From Atopobiaceae bacterium (GTDB taxonomy: Bacteria; Actinomycetota; Coriobacteriia; Coriobacteriales; Atopobiaceae), in contig JAKVOB010000001.1 in NCBI GenBank assembly GCA_022483015.1, positions 496,001 to 560,000 of the forward strand: a stretch of 64,000 bases of DNA, given 5' to 3'. The notes under the pieces are model-generated. The model saw only the letters and a program-made list of their open reading frames with translations, did not search any database and was not told where the DNA came from. The position numbers and the translations under genes were made by a program. This document shows, in pieces, positions 9,544 to 17,248 of the stretch (position 1 is the first letter of the stretch; each line of letters starts with the position of its first letter).

Positions 9544-9559
9544 ACGAACATATGTTCGT
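9544..9559. promoter_or_regulatory. LexA/SOS-box-like perfect palindrome
   Basis: ACGAACATATGTTCGT is a 16-base perfect palindrome. Its core CGAACATATGTTCG matches the Gram-positive/actinobacterial LexA (DinR) box consensus CGAACRNRYGTTYC at all consensus positions except the last (G where the consensus has C). It lies between the 3' ends of rlmN and the small partition-operon gene, not in front of an obvious gene start. Confidence 0.6.
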
Positions 9560-9572
9560 ATCGTCTTGCCAA

Positions 9573-9818
9573 TCAGTACCCGAGCGACTCCCACTGACTT
9601 GCTACCCATGCCTGGTTGCGCTCGGTCTCCTGGGCTGATTCCGAAGAAGGCACGCCTTGGCAGACCTGTGAGGACATCTTCGTGACAAAATCCTTCGTCG
9701 TCGCGCAAAGTGAGGAGACTTGTGATCGCGCACCATCATCAAGCAGATACCTGTATGCGACCACGAAGCCACCGACAATGACTCCTGCCGTGAGGGCAGA
9801 GCGTAGGAACCTAGACAT
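9573..9818 (-). CDS. Small membrane-anchored protein downstream of parB
   Basis: An 81-residue protein with one N-terminal hydrophobic segment (about residues 7-24, TAGVIVGGFVVAYRYLL) followed by a polar tail containing two cysteines. It resembles YtxH-like small membrane proteins only in general layout; no family is recognised. ATG at 9818 is preceded by GGAGGAG, which lies inside the last codons of parB, so it is very likely translated with parB. Conserved placement next to parB would suggest a link to segregation, but that is inference. Confidence 0.6.
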   Translation of the reverse strand: MSRFLRSALTAGVIVGGFVVAYRYLLDDGARSQVSSLCATTKDFVTKMSSQVCQGVPSSESAQETERNQAWVASQWESLGY

Positions 9819-9823
9819 GTGGT

Positions 9824-10690
9824 TCACTCCTCCCCCATAGCCAGGCCAAGGATCGACTGACAAATTCGCTCGAGGTCATCCTCGTCGGTGAACTCTATCT
9901 CAATCTTGTTGTGCCCTCTTGTCTGTCGTACCTTGACGGGCGTATCCAGACTCGTTCGAAGTTGGCGCGCTGCCCGCTTATATGACTGGGGAGCGACGGG
10001 ACGAGGCTTCTTTGGGGCGTCCATGCCAGAGAACAGCGGTGCGAGGTTTTCTGTCTGACGGACCGTCAGATTTTCCTGCACGACCTTCTGTGCGAGCTTG
10101 CTGCGGCCCTCCTCGGAAGAAACTGCAAGGATCGCACGAGCATGGCCTGCTGTGATGCTCCCATCAGCCATCATGTTCTGAACGTCCTCGGGAAGGTCGA
10201 GAAGTCTGAGCGTGTTGGCGACGGCCGAGCGTGACTTCGAGAGAATCTGCGCCAGAGCCTCTTGTGTGAGGTTGTCCCGATCTATGAGCTGTCGGTAACC
10301 CTGAGCCTCTTCTATTGGATTGAGATCACTCCTCTGGAGGTTCTCGATCAGCGCGAGTTTGAATACCTCATCGTCAGAGATTTCCCTGATCACAACTGGA
10401 ATCTCTTTGAGCTTCGCTATCTTGCTTGCCTGATAGCGTCGCTCGCCAGCCACGATCTCATACGTTGATCCCTTCTTGCGCACCAGGATAGGCTGAAGGA
10501 CACCGTTCTTCTCTATCGAGTCTGCGAGTTCTGACAATGCCTCGTCATCGAAGTTCTTGCGAGGCTGGTTGGGGTTTGGTTTGATCTTGGCAATCGGAAG
10601 GGTGGCGTCCGGAGTGATGTCCCCTACCTCTGCCGCCGATTCACCCATGAGAGCGTCAAGACCACGTCCAAGTCCTGCTTTCTTAGCCAC
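9824..10690 (-). CDS. parB: Chromosome partition protein ParB (CTPase/parS-binding)
   Basis: A 288-residue ParB/Spo0J. It has the N-terminal segment LGRGLDALMGE, the CTP-binding domain with NPNQPRKNFD and GERRYQASK (box II), LIENLQRSDLNPIEEAQGY, and a helix-turn-helix LTQEALAQILSKSRSAVANTL that reads parS. A C-terminal dimerisation segment follows. ParB loads at parS, spreads as a sliding clamp and recruits SMC. The start overlaps the end of parA by 8 bases, so the two are translationally coupled. Two parS sites lie just upstream in the same operon region. Confidence 0.96.
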   Translation of the reverse strand: MAKKAGLGRGLDALMGESAAEVGDITPDATLPIAKIKPNPNQPRKNFDDEALSELADSIEKNGVLQPILVRKKGSTYEIVAGERRYQASKIAKLKEIPVVIREISDDEVFKLALIENLQRSDLNPIEEAQGYRQLIDRDNLTQEALAQILSKSRSAVANTLRLLDLPEDVQNMMADGSITAGHARAILAVSSEEGRSKLAQKVVQENLTVRQTENLAPLFSGMDAPKKPRPVAPQSYKRAARQLRTSLDTPVKVRQTRGHNKIEIEFTDEDDLERICQSILGLAMGEE

Positions 10691-11483
10691 GACGTATCAC
10701 TTCCTTGGCGAGTTTCGTATAGGCCGTTGCGCCTTTGTTCATATGCGCGTACATGGTGATCGGAAGGCCATGGCTCGGTGCTTCCGAGAGCTTGACGCTG
10801 CGCGGTATGACCGTCTTGAACATCTGGTTCCCAAAGTACTTCTTGACTTCGGAGACGACGTCATTCGATAGGGTCGTCCTGCTGTCATACATGGTCATGA
10901 GCACACCGAACACCTCGAGCCCAGGGTTAAGACGGGATTTCACCATCTTCATGGACTCGAGGAGCTTCGTTACACCCTCAAGGGCATAATACTCACACTG
11001 GATTGGGATGAGTAGGCTATCTGCTGCAACGAGTGCATTGATGGTGAGGAGGCCCAGTGACGGAGGGCAGTCAATGAAGACATAGTCAAACTCATCCTTC
11101 ACCCGTGCGATGATGCCCTTGAGAATTCCCTCCCGGGCCATGCTCGACACGAGCTCAATCTCCGCTCCTGCGAGCTGTATCGTCGCAGGTATCACGAATA
11201 CATTCGGCTCAGGTGTCTTCTGTATGAGGTCTTCCATGGGATACTCGTGCAGAAGTGCATCGTAGATGTCGTATTCGAGAGACTCTTTGTCGATGCCGTA
11301 GCCGCTTGTCGTATTCCCTTGTGGATCGAAGTCAACGACGAGTACCTTCATCTTGGCCTCGCCGAGGGCCGCTGAGAGGTTAATGGCAGTCGTTGACTTA
11401 CCGACCCCACCCTTTTGGTTGATGATCGCTATCGTCTGTGCGTCTTTGGATGGTTTTCCGCGCTTGACCTTTGAAATGTCCAC
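10683..11483 (-). CDS. parA: Chromosome partition ATPase ParA/Soj
   Basis: About 266 residues, with the deviant Walker A box QKGGVGKSTTAINL, the A' motif VVDFDPQGNTTSGYG and FIDCPPSLGLLT. ParA binds DNA non-specifically as an ATP dimer and moves ParB-parS complexes. GTG at 11483 is chosen because AGGAG precedes it at good spacing and it starts close to the conserved domain; the frame continues to an upstream ATG at 11519. A perfect parS lies 55 bases upstream of the start codon. Confidence 0.95.
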   Translation of the reverse strand: MDISKVKRGKPSKDAQTIAIINQKGGVGKSTTAINLSAALGEAKMKVLVVDFDPQGNTTSGYGIDKESLEYDIYDALLHEYPMEDLIQKTPEPNVFVIPATIQLAGAEIELVSSMAREGILKGIIARVKDEFDYVFIDCPPSLGLLTINALVAADSLLIPIQCEYYALEGVTKLLESMKMVKSRLNPGLEVFGVLMTMYDSRTTLSNDVVSEVKKYFGNQMFKTVIPRSVKLSEAPSHGLPITMYAHMNKGATAYTKLAKEVIRRG

Positions 11484-11537
11484 CGTGTCTCCTGTGTGTT
11501 CTGGTAATCCTAGAGACACTATGACACACTCCTTGAG

Positions 11538-11553
11538 TGTTTCACGTGAAACA
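11538..11553. promoter_or_regulatory. parS site 1 (ParB-binding palindrome)
   Basis: TGTTTCACGTGAAACA is an exact match to the bacterial parS consensus. It lies between rsmG and parA. Confidence 0.95.
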
Positions 11554-11644
11554 CTCTCTATCTCATCTCAGATAGCTCATGGGCAGCACACATTCTCACG
11601 GGAAATATCACCTACCTTGATGAATACCTCACTTTGTAGTGAAT

Positions 11645-12409
11645 CTATTCCCCTAGTGGGTGCTTCTTTGCTTCCCCCACTTGTCTCGGCAGTCGTATCG
11701 ATGGCTTTCGGCACTTCTTGAGCAGAATGATTTCACGGTGGGCATTCGAATCCGGAAGCTCAGATGTTTCACGTGAAACAATCTCAAGTCCGCAAATCGA
11801 TGCCGCCTGTTCCCCTTGTGCCAACTCATCATCAGAGAGCCTCCCCTTGGTGACGAGAAGCGATCCGCCTGCCATAAGAAGGGGAGAGGCGTATTCACAG
11901 AGGATCCCGAGGGGAGCGACTGCACGGGCGACCACGACTCCGAATTCCCCCTTATGGCTGAGGGCATAGTCCTCAGCCCTCTTGGAAGTCACATCTAGTT
12001 GATTGCCGAGTCCAAGCTCAGAGATGAACTCACTACATGCCACGACCTTCTTGTGCACGGAGTCCATAAGGACACCGGGACGCCCCGTCATGATTGCGAG
12101 GGGGATCCCTGGAAACCCTCCACCCGTTCCAATATCAACGAAGCGCCCCCTGGTAATCTGGAAACTCTTCAACATCATGAGCGAGTCTATGACATGAAGG
12201 TTTACGGCCTCCTTGGAATCCTTGATACCAGTGAGGTTCATTACCTTGTTCTTCTCGAGCATCAGAGCGAGATGACCAAGAAGAAGATCACACTCACGAT
12301 CAGTGAGGTCTATCCCTATGGAGGAAGCCTGCTCGACGAGCTCGACCCTACGTTCCTCATGGGGGTCAAAGGATTGCAAAACAGCCTCGACAGTATCGCA
12401 GGTATCCAT
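11645..12409 (-). CDS. rsmG: 16S rRNA (guanine527-N7)-methyltransferase RsmG
   Basis: About 254 residues, a Rossmann methyltransferase acting on G527 of 16S rRNA. The SAM-binding motif DIGTGGGFPGIPLAI is near residue 95, preceded by NLTGI and HVIDSLM typical of the family; RAVAPL and LLVTKG follow. ATG at 12409 has an AAAGGG ribosome-binding site; upstream in-frame starts would add an unconserved leader. A parS site lies within the 3' half of the gene (11765-11780). Confidence 0.93.
   Translation of the reverse strand: MDTCDTVEAVLQSFDPHEERRVELVEQASSIGIDLTDRECDLLLGHLALMLEKNKVMNLTGIKDSKEAVNLHVIDSLMMLKSFQITRGRFVDIGTGGGFPGIPLAIMTGRPGVLMDSVHKKVVACSEFISELGLGNQLDVTSKRAEDYALSHKGEFGVVVARAVAPLGILCEYASPLLMAGGSLLVTKGRLSDDELAQGEQAASICGLEIVSRETSELPDSNAHREIILLKKCRKPSIRLPRQVGEAKKHPLGE
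11765..11780. promoter_or_regulatory. parS site 2, inside rsmG
   Basis: TGTTTCACGTGAAACA is a second exact parS consensus, located within the rsmG coding sequence and 227 bases from site 1. Confidence 0.94.
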
Positions 12410-12473
12410 GGTTCCCTTTCCCACTACACTTAATGCTCTGCCAAAAAGTCTTGTGTCGTGAACTCTTGTCATG

Positions 12474-12498
12474 AAAAAGGGGAGCCCACGGCTCCCCA
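12474..12498 (-). terminator. Intrinsic terminator after jag (leftward)
   Basis: On the minus strand GGGGAGCC and GGCTCCCC (12498-12491 and 12487-12480) form a short GC-rich stem with a 3-base loop followed by five T. It would end the rpmH-rnpA-yidD-yidC-jag transcript upstream of rsmG. Confidence 0.75.
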
Positions 12499-12523
12499 AT
12501 GGTATTACCTTATGACAGATGAG

Positions 12524-13144
12524 TTAGCCATCATGCCTGACTGAGGTGATGATGACATGGCGATCGGCATCCTCACCCTCAGAATGAGTGGTAACATCCC
12601 CATCCTCACGAAGCGCGATATGTACGAGACGACGCTCATAGGCATTCATAGGAGAAAGGCTGACAGACCCACCTTGCTTCTTGGCACGGTCTGCAGCGGA
12701 GCGTGCAATCCCTTGGACCTTCTCGCGACGACGGCTCTTATAGCCCTCGATGTCTACCACCACAGGATAATGGAAGCCCAGCTGCTTGCTCATGAGCGAA
12801 CTCACGATCTGCTGCAGGGCATCGAGCGTGCGACCATGCCTTCCAATGAGAATGGCAAGGTCCCCACCGTTGATGTCGAGGATGAGCTCGCCCTCGTCAC
12901 CATCATACTCATCAATGCTCGAATCGTTTTCACCGAAGCACGAGAGAAGGGACTCTACGATCGTCACACCTGCATCAGCAATCGCGTCGAGCTCGTCATC
13001 CGTGAGGTCGGTACCAGCCTCATACTTCTCACGAATGGATGAGAAGTCCGGGGAGGCAGCTGCCTCGACCTCCTCGGGACCATCCTCGCTAGGGACAGGG
13101 GCATCTGTCTCCGTACCCTCTAGATCATCTTCGTTCTCAACCAT
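12524..13144 (-). CDS. jag: RNA-binding protein Jag/KhpB (KH and R3H domains)
   Basis: 206 residues. The N-terminal third is acidic and does not show the usual Jag-N domain. A KH domain follows (LILDINGGDLAILIGRHGRT, about 88-107), then an R3H domain (LSPMNAYERRLVHIAL, RHVIITS) near the C-terminus. Jag/KhpB binds RNA with KhpA and affects cell elongation and division in streptococci. The position after yidC in the rnpA operon is typical. GGTATCCC-like sequence near the start contains no strong Shine-Dalgarno, but the ATG directly opens the conserved length. Confidence 0.9.
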   Translation of the reverse strand: MVENEDDLEGTETDAPVPSEDGPEEVEAAASPDFSSIREKYEAGTDLTDDELDAIADAGVTIVESLLSCFGENDSSIDEYDGDEGELILDINGGDLAILIGRHGRTLDALQQIVSSLMSKQLGFHYPVVVDIEGYKSRRREKVQGIARSAADRAKKQGGSVSLSPMNAYERRLVHIALREDGDVTTHSEGEDADRHVIITSVRHDG

Positions 13145-13192
13145 GGGATACCTCCTCGGAGCCCTACAGGACCTTTGGCTCTCGCGCTCGTG

Positions 13193-13948
13193 CTAGTTCT
13201 TCTTGTGCGGGCGGTTCTTCTTCTCCTTGCGGACGACGTCGACCTGCACAGGCTGCTCTGCAAGCCGCTTGGCCTCGTCCTCCTTGACCTTGTCCATGAC
13301 CCGGCGAGTGATGAAGAGCTGCTGTACCGCTCCCCAGGCCGCGGACGTGTCGTAATACAGCACGACACCGACAGGGACGCTCCAGCCGAACCACATCATC
13401 ATGGCTGCCATGACGATGCCCATGATGCGGGTCTGTTGGGCCTGCTCGGGCGAGGTCTGGTTCATGAGCATGGGGATGAGCGTGAGGACACCGAAGAGGA
13501 CGTCCAGGAGGATGTAGACCCAGGCACCCGTCCACCCCATGGATGAGATGGCTCCCGAGACCGAGTTGCTCAGGGAGTCAAGGATGTTGAAGAAGCATGC
13601 CTCGGCAGGAATCTTGTTCTGAAGCACCTGGAACAGTGCAAAGAAGATAGGCATCTGGAGCAGCATGGGGAGACAACCACCGAGCGGGTTGAACTTGTTC
13701 TCGGAGTAGAACTTACGCATCTCCTCGGACTGCTTCGTGGGATCGTCAGCATAACGCTCCTGGATCTCCATCATCTTGGGCTGCAGAGCCTGCATCTTGG
13801 CCGACGACCTCGTCGACTTGACCGTGAGAGGCGTCAAGGCGAGACGAATGATGAAGGTGAGGAGGATGATGGCAAGTCCCCAGTCACCGACGAAGTTCGC
13901 GATCCATTGCAGGATCATCGTCAGGAAGTCAATGAACCAGTCCCACAT
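13193..13948 (-). CDS. yidC: Membrane protein insertase YidC
   Basis: 251 residues, the short Gram-positive-type YidC/Oxa1 fold. It begins with a membrane segment, has the conserved amphipathic block LTPLTVKSTRSSAKMQALQPKM (read in two parts, about 37-58), PMLLQMPIFFALFQVL, and further hydrophobic segments, and ends in a basic tail (EKKNRPHKKN) that can contact ribosomes. It inserts membrane proteins alone or with SecYEG. No lipoprotein signal peptide is visible at the N-terminus. It lies between yidD and jag in the classical order. Confidence 0.95.
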   Translation of the reverse strand: MWDWFIDFLTMILQWIANFVGDWGLAIILLTFIIRLALTPLTVKSTRSSAKMQALQPKMMEIQERYADDPTKQSEEMRKFYSENKFNPLGGCLPMLLQMPIFFALFQVLQNKIPAEACFFNILDSLSNSVSGAISSMGWTGAWVYILLDVLFGVLTLIPMLMNQTSPEQAQQTRIMGIVMAAMMMWFGWSVPVGVVLYYDTSAAWGAVQQLFITRRVMDKVKEDEAKRLAEQPVQVDVVRKEKKNRPHKKN

Positions 13949-13975
13949 AGCTATTCCTCCGCGATCTCCCGTACG

Positions 13976-14197
13976 CTAGGGCACGGGATCGTAGCCTCCC
14001 TTATGGAATGGGTTGCACCGGAGTATCCTCCGGAAGGCAAGCCATCCACCTCTCATCGCACCGTACTTCGAGACAGCCTCGATCGCGTATTGCGAACAGG
14101 TGGGATAGTAGATACAGCTGTCTGGGAGCAACGGTGAGATGAAACGCTGATATCCCCTCACCATGAACACGAAGGTCTTAGAGACAAGACCTGCCAT
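13976..14197 (-). CDS. yidD: Membrane protein insertion efficiency factor YidD
   Basis: 73 residues with the family signature: an N-terminal amphipathic stretch ([20 protein letters not shown]), TCSQYAIEA, and the C-terminal [17 protein letters not shown]. YidD assists YidC-dependent insertion. The full-length ORF matches the usual size of 70-90 residues. Confidence 0.95.
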   Translation of the reverse strand: MAGLVSKTFVFMVRGYQRFISPLLPDSCIYYPTCSQYAIEAVSKYGAMRGGWLAFRRILRCNPFHKGGYDPVP

Positions 14198-14223
14198 GCT
14201 TCCTCCTCAACGGCTGCCGCTCC

Positions 14224-14553
14224 CTATTCCATATGACGCCTTGCGCGACAAAGAAGCTTGTCGAGCTCCTGGGCGACCTCGTGGGGATGGGCCCCGTTCG
14301 TCGACCGGGTGGAGAAGAGAATGACATCCATCTCATCCAATGATGGTGCGACCTCGTGGAATGCCTCGCGCATGACCCGCTTGCAACGGTTTCTATAGAC
14401 CGCGTTCCCAAAACGCTTAGCTGCGACGAAGGCGACCTTTCCCTGGTCGCCTTCGTCGCAGGCCTTATAGACCAACCGCACAAGATGGCCATTCTCGCGA
14501 CGTCCTTGGGAGAACACCCTCTCGAACTCAAGCTTGGATTTGATGGTTCTCAT
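14224..14553 (-). CDS. rnpA: Ribonuclease P protein component
   Basis: About 109 residues. It shows the family motifs FERVFSQGRR, the basic RNR helix YRNRCKRVMREAF and DVILFSTR. It binds the RNase P RNA and helps mature tRNA 5' ends. ATG at 14553 lies six bases after the rpmH stop codon; a GTG directly in front is an alternative. Confidence 0.94.
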   Translation of the reverse strand: MRTIKSKLEFERVFSQGRRENGHLVRLVYKACDEGDQGKVAFVAAKRFGNAVYRNRCKRVMREAFHEVAPSLDEMDVILFSTRSTNGAHPHEVAQELDKLLCRARRHME

Positions 14554-14559
14554 CACATG

Positions 14560-14694
14560 CTAGACGGTGAGCTGCTTGCGGCCCTTGGCACGACGACGAG
14601 CGAGGACGTTGCGCCCTCCCTTGGTGGCCATGCGTGAACGAAAGCCATGGCACTTCGCGCGCTTGCGCTTGTTGGGCTGATACGTACGCTTCAT
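14560..14694 (-). CDS. rpmH: 50S ribosomal protein L34
   Basis: A 44-residue, very basic protein: begins [19 protein letters not shown] and ends [10 protein letters not shown], with the expected [16 protein letters not shown] core. It is preceded on the minus strand by GGAGG at good distance. It is the first gene of the leftward rnpA operon and is short enough to be missed by size filters. Confidence 0.97.
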   Translation of the reverse strand: MKRTYQPNKRKRAKCHGFRSRMATKGGRNVLARRRAKGRKQLTV

Positions 14695-14734
14695 ATCAAA
14701 ACCTCCGATAAGGCGGAATAATTACCGCGGATGC

Positions 14735-14763
14735 TGCTAAAGCCCTCAAAGTGTAGGGGTCAA
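14735..14763 (-). promoter_or_regulatory. Promoter for rpmH operon
   Basis: Reading leftward, TTGACC (14763-14758) and TTAGCA (14740-14735) are separated by 17 bases and lie about 40 bases before the rpmH start. Confidence 0.5.
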
Positions 14764-15061
14764 GGCCATGATTTGTCAATTGTGAGCTAGCAACCTCCTG
14801 CGTTCAGGGGCCTTGGACCTACAGAACGCACAAACTTCCCCTATGAAATTATCTGTGACGAGCGGCCGCAACGTTTCACATATGCGCAAGTTCTTCTCTC
14901 TGTATGAGACGTCACTGCGTGATGCTATTCTATCTTCGCTTGGGAATCTGCTGCTATTCCACTTTTCGACACGTTTCTATCTCCTGTTGAAAACTTTCAT
15001 GACCTTGCTCATTCCTCCGCAAGTTTTCTTCAATGGTTCACAACATGGTGAAAGAGGGGTC
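14764..15061. other. AT-rich gap between rpmH promoter and the ATPase gene (candidate origin segment)
   Basis: This non-coding stretch is clearly more AT-rich than its surroundings and sits where gene orientation flips. It contains TGTTGAAAAC (14985-14994), the related TTTTCGACA (14963-14971), and an inverted repeat TGCGTTC/GAACGCA (14799-14805 and 14824-14830). The open frame running from 14813 into the downstream gene has no convincing start or conserved sequence here. It is one of two candidate places for oriC. Confidence 0.4.
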
Positions 15062-15895
15062 ATGGCGACCACGTTCTATCCGTTCGTCGAGAACAACGAC
15101 GGAGCACCTTCCTCGCAGGATCCGACAGACCTCGAGGTCCGCTACCCCGCGCGGATAGCCGTCTATGACGACCCCATGGCGGCGCCACGAGTGGTGATCG
15201 TCGCGCCGACCGACGTGCATTCCTTCCTCGAGGAGATCACGAAGCAGGTGACGCAGCTCTCGCACGAGCAAGGAGGGACCATCCCCTTCATGGTCATCAG
15301 GGAGGTCGCAGAGAACTACATCCACGCCTACTTCATCGAACCGACGATCAACATCCTCACCGGTGGCAATACCATTCGCTTCTCTGACCAAGGACCTGGA
15401 ATCCAGGAGAAGTCACGAGCGTTGGAGTTCGGCACCACGAGTGCCACGGAGGAGATGAAACGCTATATACGAGGGGTGGGATCAGGTCTGCCATATGTGC
15501 AGCAATACCTCCTGGACAAGGGCGGTTCCCTCTCCATCGAGGACAACATCCACTCCGGGACCATCGTGACACTCTCGATGGAGGCATCACCTCATCCACG
15601 ACCAGAGGTACAACCAAGCGAAAACCAGACCATCCCCATGGCACCACCCACTCATGAGGTCATCGGTGATGACAACACGACGACACCGATACTCTCGGCA
15701 CATGAGCGTGACGCGATGACCTATCTCAGGACGCATGAGTCAGTCGGTCCGTCGGACCTCGTGAGGACCTACGGCCTCTCACAGGGAACCTGGTCGAGGA
15801 CCCTCTCCTCGCTCGAGGAGACCGGCCTCATGATCAAGGTCCGACAGAAGCGCTACCTCTCGGATGCCGGAAAGGCGTATCTCACCAGAGTTTGA
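15062..15895 (+). CDS. GHKL ATPase-winged helix fusion protein encoded upstream of dnaA
   Basis: 277 residues from the ATG preceded by GAAAGAGGGG. A HATPase domain has an N box EVAENYIHA (81-89), G1 SDQGPGI (108-114) and G2 GVGSGLPY (138-145). No phospho-acceptor histidine domain or membrane segment is present, so it is not a standard histidine kinase; it is more like RsbW/SpoIIAB-type ATPases in layout. After a Pro/Thr-rich linker (175-208) a winged-helix domain (211-277, SDLVRTYGLSQGTWSRTLSSL) resembles MarR-type DNA binders. It lies directly upstream of dnaA in the same direction. A role in ATP-dependent control of the dnaA region is inference. Confidence 0.72.
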   Translation: MATTFYPFVENNDGAPSSQDPTDLEVRYPARIAVYDDPMAAPRVVIVAPTDVHSFLEEITKQVTQLSHEQGGTIPFMVIREVAENYIHAYFIEPTINILTGGNTIRFSDQGPGIQEKSRALEFGTTSATEEMKRYIRGVGSGLPYVQQYLLDKGGSLSIEDNIHSGTIVTLSMEASPHPRPEVQPSENQTIPMAPPTHEVIGDDNTTTPILSAHERDAMTYLRTHESVGPSDLVRTYGLSQGTWSRTLSSLEETGLMIKVRQKRYLSDAGKAYLTRV

Positions 15896-15929
15896 GCCCT
15901 CTGCGTGGCCGCCACCTCATGACATCCCA

Positions 15930-15945
15930 TATACTGTTTTCAACA
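15930..15945 (+). promoter_or_regulatory. Candidate dnaA -10 element with overlapping GTTTTCAACA box
   Basis: TATACT-like sequence (ATATACTG around 15930-15936) is followed immediately by GTTTTCAACA (15936-15945), the reverse complement of the 10-mer also found at 14985 and 35450. A DnaA-like box overlapping the dnaA promoter would fit autoregulation. Confidence 0.45.
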
Positions 15946-15973
15946 TCACGAAGACACGTAGGTGGGAATTCGA

Positions 15974-17248
15974 ATGAGCAACGAGAAGAGCGAGGGGCTC
16001 TCAGAGGCGAGAGACCTCTGGGATGACGTCTGCACGCTGATGCAGGGGAGCGTCTCCAACGCATCAGTCACAGCCATGCTCAAGAGCTGCGACGTCATAG
16101 GGATGGATGACCAGACACTTACCATCTCGACTGATGCCAAGTTCGTGAAGAGGACGCTCGACAAGTACCTCCCGGACATCTGCCGATGCCTCGAGTCTGC
16201 CGCATTCCGCCCTATGGATGTCAACATCGAGCTCGGACAGCCAAGACTTCGAAAGATCGACGCGAGCCCCACCATCTCGGAGGAGGACCTCGCGCGGTCC
16301 CAGAGGCAGAGAAAACCGCAGAAAGATGTAGGGCAGCCACATGAGGAGCCAATCAAGGAGAAGGTCGAGAACCCCCTCGTCTCGGTTCCATCCGACAATG
16401 ACTCGAAGCTCACCTTCGACACCTTCGTCGAAGGTGAGGAGAACCAGTTCGCACTCCAGGCAGCCAAGGGTGTCGCGAACGGGACCAAGGACTTTAACCC
16501 ACTCTTCATCTTCGGAAGGAGCGGGCTTGGGAAGACGCATCTCCTGAAGGCCATCCAGAACTATATATATGCCAATGACCCGACAAGGAGCTGCGTCTAC
16601 AAGACCGCGAGCGACTTCATATCCGACTATACGGATGCGATGGTCAACACCGAGAAGACAATCAGGGACTCGTTCTCGAAGAACTACCAGAACATCGACG
16701 TACTCATCATCGACGACATCCAGAACCTGAGAAGTGCCACGAGGACGGTCGACTTCTTCTTCGACACCTTCAACTACCTCATAGACCATGGCAAGCAGAT
16801 CGTCCTGGCGGCAGACGTCCCACCGATCGAGCTCGGCATGGACGAGAGGGTCTCGAGCAGGATCGCAAGCGGCATGTCGGTGCCCATCCAACCACCGAAC
16901 TACGAGCTGAAACTTGCCCTCATCAAGAGCTTCTACTCGAACATGAAGGAAGAGGGACTCTCTGAGTACCAAGGGACCATCGAGCAGGGGAGCCTCGAGC
17001 TCATGGCAGAACGGTCCGGCTCGAACATCAGGTTGATAAAGAGCTTCTGCCAGAACTGCCTCTTCGAGGCCACCACCTGGGAGAAGAAGGGCCGTACCTT
17101 CACGCGTGAGGACGTAATCAGGCTTGCGAGGATCAACTGGGGTGCCAACAAGCGAATCGTGAGCGTCGAGGAGATACAGAAGGCAGTCGAGAACCAGTTC
17201 TCGATCTCACATACCGACCTCATCGGAAACAAGCGTAACAAGAGCTGA
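15974..17248 (+). CDS. dnaA: Chromosomal replication initiator DnaA, domains I-III (frame ends before domain IV)
   Basis: About 424 residues from the ATG preceded by AGGTGGG. Domain I and a charged linker are followed by the AAA+ domain with Walker A GRSGLGKTHLL, Walker B LIIDDIQNL, sensor I VLAADVPP, the Arg-finger block DERVSSRIASG and sensor II SGSNIRLIKSF. The frame ends in TGA (17246-17248) just after DLIGNKRNKS, where intact DnaA proteins continue into domain IV. The missing domain is in the -1 frame and begins at an ATG overlapping this stop. A single base missing in AAGAG at about 17242 (AAGGAG would restore KELMEPRH) explains the split. It could be a sequence error, a mutation or a true two-part gene. 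Confidence 0.88.
   Translation: MSNEKSEGLSEARDLWDDVCTLMQGSVSNASVTAMLKSCDVIGMDDQTLTISTDAKFVKRTLDKYLPDICRCLESAAFRPMDVNIELGQPRLRKIDASPTISEEDLARSQRQRKPQKDVGQPHEEPIKEKVENPLVSVPSDNDSKLTFDTFVEGEENQFALQAAKGVANGTKDFNPLFIFGRSGLGKTHLLKAIQNYIYANDPTRSCVYKTASDFISDYTDAMVNTEKTIRDSFSKNYQNIDVLIIDDIQNLRSATRTVDFFFDTFNYLIDHGKQIVLAADVPPIELGMDERVSSRIASGMSVPIQPPNYELKLALIKSFYSNMKEEGLSEYQGTIEQGSLELMAERSGSNIRLIKSFCQNCLFEATTWEKKGRTFTREDVIRLARINWGANKRIVSVEEIQKAVENQFSISHTDLIGNKRNKS

Noticed and set aside
9439-9708. Leftward 89-codon frame around the LexA-like box
   Set aside because: It runs through the rlmN terminator hairpin and overlaps the real small gene in another frame; no conserved features.
14813-15061. N-terminal extension of the ATPase-winged helix gene
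   Set aside because: In frame but AT-rich, without Shine-Dalgarno at the upstream ATGs, and contains box-like sequences; the ATG at 15062 has a good site.
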